From Antrodiella citrinella (lineage: Eukaryota > Basidiomycota > Agaricomycetes > Polyporales > Steccherinaceae): a DNA stretch of 64,000 nt. Both the position numbers and the translations under genes were made by a program. The notes below the pieces were generated by a model. That model was not told where the DNA came from. It did no database searches and worked only from the letters and a program-made list of their open reading frames with translations. Below, one piece after another: positions 39,480 through 50,804 of the stretch; position 1 is the first letter of the stretch, and every line of letters starts with the position of its first letter. The stretch is from assembly GCA_004802725.1 (NCBI GenBank), contig SGPM01000046.1, positions 56,279 through 120,278 of the forward strand, given 5' to 3'.

Positions 39480-40482
39480 GACTGGTGCGCCACTTTCGCG
39501 AGGTTCTCGGTTAAATGCGACGTCTCCTGAACGCTCAATATTACCTGAGACGGCGCGACTTGAAGGCGTAAATGGGGTCAGCGGTCAATCAAGGCAGCCT
39601 GAGAGCGAGCGCCCTGCGGTGGTATGCTGGAAATACCCTTGAAAAACGAGGGTGCCGGCAGATGTTTGGACACAGATTTAGCTCCAAAGTATCAAGTGAG
39701 ACCTGAAAAATTGTATAAACATGAGTTATACCAACCTGTTGCAGATGTTTATATAACAAACATACCTGGAACTGCTCGACTCACGAAGAACGTTAAGTTT
39801 CAACTTCCACTGGACGTTATCACGACCTGACCATGAACATAAGGTAGCGCACGAAGAGTCGGAACTCGAGCAACTTGAGAGGAATGCAATACAACGTGAA
39901 GCTTCTGGCACTTTGGAAGACCACTGAAGTCACAGAACGCGTTCCGCTTTGAGGGTGACGTTGCGCTGTCACAGTTCAGCGCCAATCAACGATCGTGATG
40001 TTACATAATCGTGTCCGCATTAGGAGAGTGAGGTTCAAGAACGGCGTTCCACAAATGCCTCCGTAGAGTTATCTGTGAATTCGTTCAGAAGACACTAGCA
40101 AAATAAACGTTCCACTGGAACATGCTATGCACCCAGGGAGGAAGGCGAAGTGGAGCCACTCCGGATAATGAAGAGATCAGCAGAGGAAGTGGGACAGTCT
40201 CTCCACGGGCATATCACGTCTGCTTGAGCCTTGAGAGTAAATATGATTTACATGCAACGAGGAACGGGAGGTTACAGTCAAGACAAACCTGATGTAGTAA
40301 TGATACGAACAAAGGCAAACACCGAGTTTCGGCAAGCGTGATCGTTGACATGCGCTGATATAGGGCAAAACATATGTTCTTTGGCTGCGACGGAAACGAC
40401 GAGCATAGAGGAGGAGGATACTTTCGAGTGGCTCGTAACCTCGTGGTCAGGAGGCTAGGCACGACGTGTCCCGAAAAGGCGA
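39480..40482. other. Divergent promoter region
   Basis: About 1 kb lies between the PEX8-like gene and the membrane-protein gene. I see no supported gene. An upstream first exon of the membrane-protein gene, with its start codon, may lie here. Confidence 0.45.
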
Positions 40483-42369
40483 TTGCCACGGCGCAGCGAG
40501 TGTTTACGTCAGCGGGGGTTAACGGCGCCTAAATGGACGCCTGTGGGTGTGTTGGACTCTTTTGCTGATGTCCACCTCTCGCTGATTCTCCTCCTCTTCC
40601 TCCTCCCTCGAGTCGCCGCCGCCACACCCCCGACCCGTCGTAGCCAGTCGCCCGCCCATCGTTCGCTGCGTTCCCCGACGCCAGGGCAGATCGACGCTCA
40701 AGAGCATGACCTTGGCCTCCTCGGCCCTCCCATCCTCGAACAGCTAGCCAGTCTTTATTGTCCCCTGGACCCCCGTCTCCCGCCCTCCTCTTCCTCCTCC
40801 TCTGTCGCCTCTTCATCTTCATATCTACCTCACGCCATGCCGTCTCCTTCGCGCCGCCATCTACCTTTTATACCGCTCCCCACTGACGCCCCCTCACCTT
40901 CAACGTCTTCTCTACGAAAGCGCAAGAGCTCTGGTCTTCAACCTTCCTCCGCTCGCATTGCCCGACGTTCACCTCGACCGTTCGCGCTGCGGGATATCAT
41001 TGCTGATGACGCCCAAGTCAGTGCGTATCGTTCCCGTCCCGTCTCCATGTTGCTCGTCGGGCTCCGCTGCCCGTGTGCCCGCTATATTTCGGTCTTTTTA
41101 TCTGACCTCTCCTCTTCATTTTGCAGCGGCGGCCGAGAACACTTGCCAGGTCTTGTCTAGTAACGCTGTCATTTCATGTTTTCCCCTCAGCAATACGTCG
41201 ATACCACAGCATGAAGTTGCCAGTTTTGTCTGTACGTCACCGATGAACCATTGCCCGTGGAGTGACTTTAACCCGAATATTCTTGTCGCAGGGAACAGCA
41301 GGCTACCTCAAATTACACAAACGAATCTGGTAAACGTCTATCTGCTCGATGCCGTATCGCAGACCGTCCTTCAGTCGTGGATAAACGAGACGAACCCTAC
41401 TGGTCGGGCAGGGATCATCCGCTTCCCTGTCAACGACACTTGGTTTGGAACCCGGGGAGAGCAATGGGATGGCCAACCAACATCGTTCCTGTTCTATTGG
41501 ATGATTACTCGAAGTGATGCCCAACTAGACTCCGGCATACCTCAGCCCATTTTCACCGCCGTTCGTGAGTACTTCTTGCATTTGATTGATGTCGCTCGTG
41601 GGACTCACGCATGGTCGTAGAAACCACCTTTGCGGACTCCGTTGCGGCTGCTATGTCTACATCTTCTGTCGCCGCGGCATCATCAAGATCTGCCGCTGCC
41701 GCTGCCGCGTCTTCTGCATCTGTTGCATCGTTATCATCAGTGTCTGCGGCCAGTTTGAGCTCCCTGACTGCATCGTCATCGGCGACCTCAAGTGCTGGTC
41801 CTGGCTCAGGCAATGTCCAGAATGATAGCGGTGGTTCCTCTTTCCCTCATTGGGCGATCGCCGTCATTGTGATACTTGGCGCACTCGCCTTGGTTGCAAC
41901 TGGTATTCTTACGTTCTTCATTATGCGGCGGATACGCCGCCGCCGCGGCGCTTCGCTGTCTCACCGAGGCTCGATGGGCTCATCGACACCTATGATGGCC
42001 CACGCGCAAACCCAGAATACCCAGTCTCCTCTCCTTGGCGCGGCTGCGTTAGCGGCTGCGCGACCACACTCACCCGACGTGCACGACGGAGCGTCGACAA
42101 TATCTCGTGGCAGCGACTCGGCACCGTTTTCCGGGGCTGATGCAGCCGTCATGGCGACTGCGTTCCGAGACATGTTGCGAAAACCCAATTTCCAAGATCA
42201 GACACTGGAGGAAGGAGGAAGTCCCGACGAGCTACCGGATGCGTTGATCAATCGCGAGCTGGCAGAGGAAGGAAGAGATATCAGAAGTGTAAGTTCGTCA
42301 AGAGGGGTGAAGGTAGAAACGTTAAATGGCGGTGAAGATACGGATACTGTGCAGGACCATCCTCATTAG
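40483..42369 (+). CDS. Single-pass membrane protein with Ser/Ala-rich stalk; start not resolved
   Basis: The reading frame runs through exons ending at 41020, then 41127-41231, 41292-41564 and 41621-42369 (554 codons from where the frame opens). No ATG precedes the signal-like core LSLILLLFLLPRVAAA (about 40573-40620), so 40483 marks only the open frame. A disordered Ser/Pro/Arg-rich part follows, then an extracellular domain (AAENTCQVLSSN, NLVNVYLLDA, SWINETNPTGRAGIIRFPVN) with Asn-glycosylation sequons. A Ser/Ala-rich stalk leads to one transmembrane helix (WAIAVIVILGALALVATGIL) stopped by RRIRRRR, and an acidic cytosolic tail. The layout is that of fungal cell-surface sensors or wall-anchored receptors, but I recognise no WSC, LysM or other named domain. 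Function unknown. Confidence 0.7.
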
Positions 42370-44033
42370 ATTTGGCCTGTGCTTGTTCTTTCTCTTCTCT
42401 CCCATACGTCTCTTTTACTTTACTTTCACACTTACCCATGGTCGGTGGTGCACGATTGATGTTGATTGCTCTCCTTTCACTTCTGCATTCAACCGCCGAA
42501 CCCATCGACTTGATTATTAGTTATCCTTTTCTATAGCCCTTCCAAGGTTGTGCATTATTCCCCTTGGTCATCGTCCATCCCGTTTTCCTTTGGTTTCAAA
42601 TTCTTTCCACTTGTCGTCACTTCGTTGTCTCGCTGTTCCAAATACCTACTGGACTTAATCTGACAAACCGTAGTTTTACTCAACTTCGTTTTCGTAGTTC
42701 ACTGTGGACCGGGACTCGTTCGTCGTCGTCCCTCCCCCGCCTGCATTTCTGCCCGCCTCTCCTCCCGCTTTCCTCTTGCACCGTCGCGGCGAGGCGTTCA
42801 CTCGTTCGTCCGTTGTCACCATCATCGTCCTCGCTGCTCCTTTGTTGCACAATCACCCGTGTACCTTCGACTTGGCTCTCGCGCGGGTTGTACGCAGTGC
42901 GGTGCGCGTTAGACATCCTAATGAGTACACGTTTTCCTTCCGTCCACCGCACCATTCACGGTAACAGCTCATCACCTGCTCTATGGCAATTGGCATCTGG
43001 CATTTGCCCTCTCCATTCCTACCCGACTCATCCTTGTTCCATTCTCGTACAACACCACCTACCAGCTTCCCATGCCATCCCCCCACCCTCATGTCCATAT
43101 ATGTCCTATCATCCTCATCCTCTTGTTACTCGTTATCGCATCCATCTCAACCTCGCCACCGCTCCCCAGACCCTGCCCCGGAACGCAAGCCCGTCCCCCC
43201 ACAGCACCAACTCGTACCGTTCCGAGTACAACGGACGATATCACGCTCCTTATTTTTTTCCCTCTTCCTCGTGAACTCAAGGCATTTTTCTATTCTTTTC
43301 GCTTCTGCCTACCATGACTTTTAGATACCACACCCTAACAACGCTTTTTACCTACTGGGACTCTAAGTACTGTAGCTGGTTTTTCTTTTTTTTTTGTTCA
43401 GGGGTACATGGTTGGGAAAACAGTCAAGCTTCGTCCTCTCCGATGCCCAAAAAACCATTTGTATAACTCGTCCAGAACGTTCCGTTGTGCGGTGTTCAAT
43501 GTTCGTTAGGCTCGAGAGGGGAAGAAGAATCGGATTTTTGTTTCCGCGGCGTTAGAAAGGCATGGCCCTCCTGGGCTCTGGAGGAGTTGTGGCAAACGAT
43601 TAGAGGAGGGAGCGCATGCATATGCGCCTTGCGCCGCCGATTGATACAGTAGGATCGCATCTATACATAAGTTACAGCACACACTGGAGGATAGGGACAG
43701 AGAGGGCCGAGACCGACATTACGGGTAGTACATAAGACTGAGAGGAGTCAATAACAGGTATATCAGGCAAGGTCACCAAAAGAAATACTGCCGGGCCCGC
43801 CACCGACCCAGGAACGACGATCATGAAAGGCACGAATGTCAACCTCGACGCAATATTAATGTGGACTCGGGTTCGCGTGAGGTCACCCACGCGACACGCG
43901 CGACCGAACGCAAATGAAAAAGATGATCTCGTACATTTCCAGCATACATACATTTGCGCTCACGAGGACGCGACTCGCCATACCAAACCTCAACTCAGCT
44001 CGAAACGGAAGAGATTCAAGAAGACCGACGCGA
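42370..44033. other. Pyrimidine-rich non-coding stretch between convergent genes
   Basis: The first kilobase is strongly C/T-rich on the plus strand and probably includes the long 3' UTR of the membrane-protein gene. A T-run lies at about 43384-43395. The 236-codon frame at 42564-43274 is a product of this base bias and not a credible gene. Confidence 0.5.
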
Positions 44034-46284
44034 TCACAACTTCGCCTTGGGCTGACTCTGACCGTCCTTAGCAGCCTCAGCCTTCGCAGCCCTCTCCATC
44101 ATCTCCTTGATCTCCGTCGCCGCCTCCGCAAGGTAATGCTTCAACTCCTTCGTCTGTCTCTTCATACTCGTGATCGTCCACCGAATATGATTATCCCCAA
44201 TCGAATACGACAGGCCGTACCCGTCCGGCACGACCTCGCCGTAGCCCCAGCCGTCGAGGTACGGCGACGAGAGGTTCGATGTGGACAGCTCCCAGTGGTT
44301 CGTCCGCGAGAACGCGGGGTCGGTGTAGACTTCTGGAACGGGCTCGTCGGGCTGCAGCATCCGTTTCAGACCGAAGAAGTGCCGGTCAACGCCTTGGCCG
44401 TCGGCGGCCCAGGCGGCGTACTGCAGGTGGCGGGCGACGGCGCGGCGGAAGAGGGTAGCGCGGTGTGTGTCCTGATGACAAGGAAAGCCAAGATCAGTCT
44501 ATGGTTCAAGTGAAAAAGAGAGGGTGATATAAGGACGCACAGATTGTTTAGGGTCAAGCATAGCTTCCGCAAACGCCTTGCTCTCATTACTCGCGCTTCG
44601 GATCACCTCTGTCCGTCCCAGCTGGTATTTACGCGTCTGTGCACTCTCGTAGCATACACCCGGACGACCGAACATTTTATGGAACGCAAGCTGCTTAGTG
44701 AGCTGGGCCCACGCGTCGGGGGAGGCTTTGAACTTCTTGATGTGCTCCTTGCCGTACCCCTCGTAGTGCAATACCTACATCCCGAATCAGAAAAGAGTGC
44801 GCGTGATAGGAAGGTGTAGGAGGCTCACCTCCATGTCGTGCGCGCCAACAAGCTTCTCGAACTCTGCCTCCGAAGCCTTTATGTTTCTTTCTGTCTTGAT
44901 GTCCACTATGAAATGGAGCTCGGCAGGGGGAGGGAGGCTCTTGCCAGTTTCTTGTGTACGTTCTGGACCCAAAGATGCCTTGCCTTGCGCCAACGAACCC
45001 ATGATGAACTCGGTCATACGGAGGGTAGGTGTGCCGTCCATGCAGGAGTGCTCGCCGAGGAAACCGGACTTGCCGTTCTCGAAGACAATCACTGAACACG
45101 CGCGAGCCGAATGTTAGAAAAAGATAATCTTTGAAAAGTGAGGCCGGGACGTACATTGGTGTTTGTCGTAGAAACGATTTCTACCATCACCTACCCAGCA
45201 TCCCCAGCTGACTTCTTCACGCGTGACGGGGGAGTAGTCGTCTAAGCACACGAGGAGCATGGCAGATTCGATCGCTTCTAATGTCTTCGCGTTTCCCGCT
45301 GAAATGGCGATCAGGTCCGCACGAGTCTTCGAGGATGAGACGCGTACATCAGCACAATACTCAACAAACATATGAACGAACAAACTCACCTGAGTCCAAG
45401 TATCACGGTTGTCACTCGTCAACGCGCCCACAGGTGTTCCTTTCTCGTTGCCTGCCAACGCAATTATTCTCTCAATCTGGACTTCCAACTCGGCGGCACT
45501 CAGTTCACTTCCATCTTCGTTCGCGAGGTCGACTTGGTAGAACTTGTTCTTGCGTATGAAGACGACGTGGTTATGTTCTGCGGGGTTGAATTTGTGGGCA
45601 ATGTCGGAAGGTTTTGTGGGGTAACGGGAGGAATGGAAGCTGCAGAGTTTACTACCATTAGGTTTATGCGATCTATGAAAGTGTCATCAAATGCTTACAG
45701 CCATTTGTACGAGCTCATAGCCAGCGGCGCACCACGAACCTTCTCCGGTTCCAGTTGTTTGCTACAAATACCAAGTCAGCATGCATACCATCCACTAAGT
45801 CACGTCTTGACACACACCTCTCGACCAAAGCTCTGAATGGCAACATCGCCTTCAACAGCGTCGCCGCCCTCTTCGCCTGGCTCGGCCTCGTCTTGTCATC
45901 CACATGCACGTAGTAATAGCTAACATTCACCACCACCGAATCCCGATACCCCATATACGCCACGTCGTTCCACCACTCGGACAGCCAACTCGCCATCCCC
46001 GGCTCACCCGCCCTTGCCTCCAACCTCTTCTGCAGCACCTTCGCCTGATCGGAGCGCAGGAACGTCTGCACGACGTTCGTGGTGGTGGAGAACTCTGCGG
46101 GCGTCAAGTGTGGCTGGACGGACTCGAGGTACTTGGCTGCTGTGGACGCGAGCGAGGGCACGGGAAGCCGCGGGAGGGAGGCCTCGTATGCGAGCATAGG
46201 GCCTTGGCTGGGGTCGGCGACGTACCCTGGTGGCACGTCGTTGCGACGCGGAGCGGACGTGCGGAGGTTGCGGGAGGGTGACAT
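44034..46284 (-). CDS. CAT2: Carnitine O-acetyltransferase with AKL tail
   Basis: This enzyme moves acetyl groups between CoA and carnitine, letting acetyl units leave peroxisomes or enter mitochondria. Seven exons (46284-45818, 45761-45699, 45651-45390, 45326-45155, 45091-44829, 44774-44541, 44471-44034) total 632 residues, normal for the family. Motifs: an N-terminal LPRLPVPSLASTAAKYLESV, DVAYMGYRDSVVVNVSYYYV, the catalytic His (about 336) in FLGEHSCMDGTP, LHYEGYGKEHIKKFKASPDA, ARKYQLGR-type substrate contacts at QTRKYQLGRTE, and the C-terminal GYGEVVPDGYGLSYSI. The last three residues, AKL, fit a peroxisomal PTS1. The short basic start MSPSRNLRTSAPRR could serve a mitochondrial form, as yeast Cat2 has both locations. 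Gene name assigned by that similarity. Confidence 0.93.
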
Positions 46285-47247
46285 GATGGGTTTGGAAGAC
46301 TAGGGGGACGTGTGTAAGCGTACTGGGTCTTTGGCCACCAATTCCACGACGGAGTGTGTGCGAGAGGTTTGTGTAGCAGTGAGTGCACGCTTGAACTCAG
46401 GTGCACTGTGTACGGGACTCCGTGCTGGACTCCCGCCCGCAAAAATAACCCATCCAACTGCCCCCATCGCCCAGCCACGCCAATTCAATCGTCCATCCCA
46501 GTACACGCTACCACAGCCCCTCTAGACAGTCCCAGATGCGCGCAACAACCGCCGATAGATGCAGTTCCAGTTGATGCTACTTCCAACTGTTGCCAAACAA
46601 CTCGAAATGAACTCACCGACACCTGGAGCACACGCGAAACACCAGTTTTTCGTGCAGACAACCGAAGCATAACCCAAGCGTTCAATACGTGTCGATTCTG
46701 CGGGCGCGGCAGCGTGCAAGAGATGGGGGGTCTCGAGCAAACCGGTTTGGAATCAGAATTGTTTACAAGTACGGGTCGGACGCGGTACTTGTGACTTTGA
46801 CCGGAGATAGAGAGGCCAAGCTAGAGTCGATCTCGGACCGTACAGAGTCCACTTTGCATGTAGCTCTGGTGAACGTTGAAGGAGTGCAGAGACCAGAGGA
46901 GGGAGGGTGATGGTTGGAGAGCAAGTTGGTACACTTAGACTTGGCGAGGTACTTGAGACACGGACCGTGTTTGGTCCATGTGATATATTTAGCCGGCAAT
47001 GGGACACCTTGCTCGCCGTTGCTTATGGCGAGCACGATACGCGAAATAGCCATCAACGGACGGGTTGGAGGGATGAGGGGAAGATCCGGGGAAGATCAGA
47101 GTGCGGGGTAGCGTATAAGTCATCGAGAAGGACTCATCGAAGAGACAACCAACCCTTCGACTTCTACAGGTTCATATACATACAGCAGCAAATCGAATAG
47201 AATATCGATACATACATCCGTGTATACAACACTATCCACGTCGGAGA
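46285..47247. other. Intergenic region upstream of CAT2
   Basis: About 960 bases between CAT2 and the 3' end of the next minus-strand gene. Several mutually overlapping short frames are present on both strands, but none shows a domain. The promoter of CAT2 must lie here. Confidence 0.5.
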
Positions 47248-49627
47248 TCAACACAGAGAATTCGATACTTGTTGCACCAATTTCTGCACGTCTGGGTTCT
47301 GCACGCCACCTTCTCCGCATCCGCCCTTGGCCAACTTGCTCAGAAGCGTATCTTTAGCCTGAAGAACCTCCAGAAGAGGCGCGAGCTGCGCCTCGTATAC
47401 GGGAGAGAACCGAAGGAGGAAAGCAAGCGATGCCGTCAGACGATGCACTGTTCACAACTGAACATCAGCACACTGATTCCACGAAAGATCAACACAAGCC
47501 GCGGCAAACGCACCGATATCCTCGCTCTTAACTTCGTTCGCGATCGCCTCTAACACCGCACTCACCAACTCCACCTCCCACTCTCCTTCCTCATCTCCAG
47601 CTGGGAAAGGTCCATACCGCGCTTTGACCGCTTCGATTCGCCCCTTCTGCAAGAACGCAGCAACGTTGAATGCCAGGCTTGCAGCGGCGGTGCGCACGCT
47701 AGCGTCGGCGTGCAATAGGCTCGTGACGAGTAAAGTCGTCACTGTTGTGCGTTTGATGGAGAGAATGGACCTGGCTAACGCGTCGTTGGAGAACGCATTT
47801 GAGAATAGGCGGAGCGTGGTGAGGATGTACGGTCGTGAAGCGGTTTGTGCGTCCGGATTTGAGAGTGCCGTCAAAGCTTTTAGCAGGATGGCTTGGATCG
47901 GATCAGCGGATGTCCCAGCAGACGTTGCACACCAGTTGCTGACCGTCTCGTCTAGAAGAGCCAGGCGCCACATGTCGATCAATGGGAAAAGCTGAGTGGG
48001 TGGCAGAGCGTTCATAAGGATCTTCGTAACTTCTGCCCATTTGGTCAAGAGCTGCGGCGTCGGAACGGGTTTGGTCTTCGCGGTGGATGCGAAGCGACCC
48101 TTCAAGTAGGCCATGAATTCTGTGCAAATGGTTTGCTTGATGGAAGCTGCTTGGGGTATTGAGGACGCGGATGCATCGACGAATGAAGCAAACTTGGTTG
48201 AGACGGCATCCAACGCGGGTACTTGGGCAAAGAGGATGGGGTTGGTGGAGACTTTGTCCAGTGATGGTATCGTCAACTTGGTATGGGCGTGGGCTAGTGA
48301 CTCCATTTCAGCACCGTGTCAACAGTTCAGAATGTGAATACACACGCGGAAATGCATCCCACAATAATAGGTCTACTTGGGACCTGAACTCAGCCTGATC
48401 TGCACCCTTCAATTCATGTGTCTGAGAGCATATCGTTAGTGTCCGACATTATCATTTGTAGATTTGAAGAGACCTTGCTGCCGTCCTTGAAGAAGATGAA
48501 TGTTGGTGTTACCCTAACACCATATTCACCTCCAACTGAATTACCCATATCCAGATCTATCTTGACAAACGCAACTCCCGCTCCACCAACGCCACCCGTC
48601 TTCGTTCGTTCATGTGCAAGTTGTTCAAACACAGGCTCGATCATATGACAAGGGCCACAGGTCGCCGACGTGAAGAACGCAACAACGGCTTTGTGAGTCT
48701 TCAATACGCTATGAAACGATGCGCTGTTAGTGCAGATGTGTATGGGCGAAGCGAGAGGTTGTGTGAAGGGTGTGGATGTGCCAATTGCGCCTCGAAATGT
48801 CGACCCTGAACCCGACCCTGAAGAAACATTGGACATGGCTTGTGACGCAACAGCTTGGAGAAGCGTCGCAGCCAAGTCCGGGTTGGGTGACGCGGCGGCT
48901 TGTCGGGATGGCTGTATCGTAGCTGGCGTCGGTGCAGCGCCTGGGGCCGTTCTGCGATACATGTTGTCTATGGTGGGTCGGAGGGCAGCACCAAAGGGTG
49001 TTGACAGGAAGTCGGAAGGAAGGTCTTCACACACAGATGAGATACTGAAGCTGATATTGAAGACTTGGAAGAGACGTACCGGATATCCATGCGGGTATCG
49101 AGCCTCCAGTCAGAAACCCGATACAGTCGTTGGTAAAAGAGTTGCAATTGAAATCGAGAAGATGATACTGTGGAAGCAACGAATCGAATGTTAATACTGG
49201 CATATTTTGAGGAGGCGGATCGGACGTACTTTGTCCGCGGTATAGTGGTCTCGCATCTCATCTAAGTACTCCTTAAAAGTCTCCTGATCTAAGGCGGTTT
49301 CGCCCATATCTAAGGTATGCAACGGTCGTCCATGCTGATCCAAATGTCAATTGGACTTCGACAAACAAATATGCAAAGGAGAAGTCCTCACATGAGACTG
49401 TCCGGGATGGGTAATACTTATTCCCTGGCCATAAAAGACCTCCTGACTAAAAACAACTACAGATGTATGCCTGTGCTTCAGAGCATCGATCAGAAAACAC
49501 ATAAGGATGTGAATTTCTTGGAGACAGACCAAATGCCGTCGATCTGTTTTCCGGTCAACTGGAGTGAGAGTTGTTTGGCGAGGCCATTACTGAGATCGTA
49601 AACGTAGAGTTGGACTGGACTGGACAT
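47248..49627 (-). CDS. PPPDE (DeSI-type) isopeptidase - thioredoxin - PUL domain protein
   Basis: Eight exons (49627-49530, 49470-49392, 49334-49230, 49167-49080, 49024-48474, 48421-48346, 48293-47514, 47447-47248) give 658 residues. Residues 1-125 form a PPPDE/DUF862 cysteine peptidase as in DeSI deSUMOylases, with the putative catalytic His34 (WHTSVVVF) and Cys102 ([10 protein letters not shown]). A linker leads to a thioredoxin fold with the active site CGPC at 246-249 and the cis-Pro loop [11 protein letters not shown]. The C-terminal ~320 residues are helical and fit a PUL domain, which in Ufd3/PLAA binds Cdc48/p97. The combination suggests a redox- or ubiquitin/SUMO-linked protease adaptor in cytosol or nucleus. 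Intron 7 (47513-47448) hides an in-frame TGA at 47452-47454. Confidence 0.92.
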
Positions 49628-49667
49628 GGTTGTTGTTGGACGAAGAGATGAAAGTGACTGCATTCAC

Positions 49668-50233
49668 TAGCCTGCTATGTATACGTGCGACGCGTCATTG
49701 ATCGAGCGCTCTGATGGATGAGTCATGGAAATGTCGTAAGATTCTATCGTACCTACCATCACGCAGACGCAGGTTCTCGCATGCGGATACTTCGGAAAGA
49801 ACTGAACAAGACCGAGGAATCAGTAGCAATCAACAAAAGCACAATCACCTCAAGATACGCCTCGTTCATTTCTGCAAAGTCTCTCGTCAAGTTAGCCATA
49901 TAGAGATTCATTTTCACAATGAGTTCGAGGTTCGATCCAGAGGCTTTCAACACGGTCCGTATGTTCTCCAAGGCCGTACGCTGGTGGTCCCGATTAGAGG
50001 ATGATGTTACGGTGAATGGACACACGAACCGTTTGTGGTTTTATGCCCCAAGGCGCGATTTTATACTCCCTGGCGCATCCGATGCTGCCTGACACGTACA
50101 CTTTGTTGTCAGATTTGTAAGCGTGTGCTGTGGTGAGTTCAATTTCAAGCGTTTGGACGACCAACTGTCTTGCTCACCGAATACTGGCAGGCAGGGAACA
50201 GCGTCCGGACTCACAACTGTTTCTTTAACCATC
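49668..50233 (-). CDS. RidA/YjgF-family protein with degraded C-terminus (possible pseudogene)
   Basis: RidA proteins hydrolyse reactive enamine/imine intermediates. Exons 50233-50178, 50127-50030, 49980-49849 and 49801-49668 join into 139 codons. The N-terminal two thirds is typical: MVKETVVSPDAV, NKVYVSGSIG, APWGIKPQT, RTALENIRTVLKASGSNLE, VKMNLYMANLTRDFAEMNEA, and FFPKYPHARTCV with the conserved Arg. After CV the expected final strand (a LPxGxxVEIE-type segment with the conserved Glu) is missing and replaced by about 30 unrelated residues before a stop. That stop is only 40 bases upstream of the next gene's ATG on the same strand, so no room remains for the missing exon. Either the gene is decayed or the tail was lost by deletion. 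Confidence 0.72.
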
Positions 50234-50804
50234 TTTGCTGGAGACAAGAGATTTCCAACGTGATTAGAGGGAGAAGCTCAAGATATATCTCGGGAGATGG
50301 CATGTGGTCCAGACTCAGATTGAGAGCGGTATCGGCGAGACGTTCATACCGGGTGAGTGGTTGCAACGAATCTTAGGCCATTCATAAGCTCATATACACG
50401 ACCCTGTCATCGTAGGTTCTTGGGGCGTTCCTTCCGGGTCATGGGCGACAGAGTCGCCGCAGTCCGACATTGTAGGAGTTCAGAACGTTCAGACCGCGCG
50501 ATACCCTCAACCTAGATGTCGAGCCACACCCTGCAATGATCATTTGGGTTGCACAGACGCAGGCTAGCGGTTACGTTGTTTTCTGTGCGGACTCGCACCA
50601 CTGTGACGACCGACGTCCGCTCTTGACATACAAGGTGGTGTCTTTCACAGGGGTGCATATGCTTTCGGCAACTTCCGGCGGCATGCTACTTGAACTTGGA
50701 CCCCCCTAAGTCGACTCTTTCTTTATACCATCACACAGTGCATTCACTTGCCCTTCAGTATCTCACGCAGAACGTTCGATTAACCCTCATACCGGTCGCG
50801 CAAA
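50234..50804. other. Divergent promoter region, RidA-like and F-box genes
   Basis: 571 bases between two divergent start codons, with no gene of its own. A TATA-like TTTATACCA lies at about 50721-50730 near the F-box gene, 80 bases before its ATG. Confidence 0.45.

Noticed and set aside
42564..43274. 236-codon plus-strand frame
   Set aside because: Its composition (Ser, Pro, His, Arg, Cys in runs) simply follows the C/T-rich strand bias. It has no domain, and it lies in the likely 3' UTR between convergent genes.
47452..47454. In-frame TGA seen as a premature stop in the PPPDE-thioredoxin-PUL gene
   Set aside because: A standard 66-base intron with GTGCGT and ACAG borders removes it and joins SEDI to VHRLTASL in frame.
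49920..49945. B-box-like word GGTTCGATCC suggesting a tRNA gene
   Set aside because: There is no matching A box or cloverleaf nearby, and the bases are coding sequence of the RidA-like gene on the other strand.
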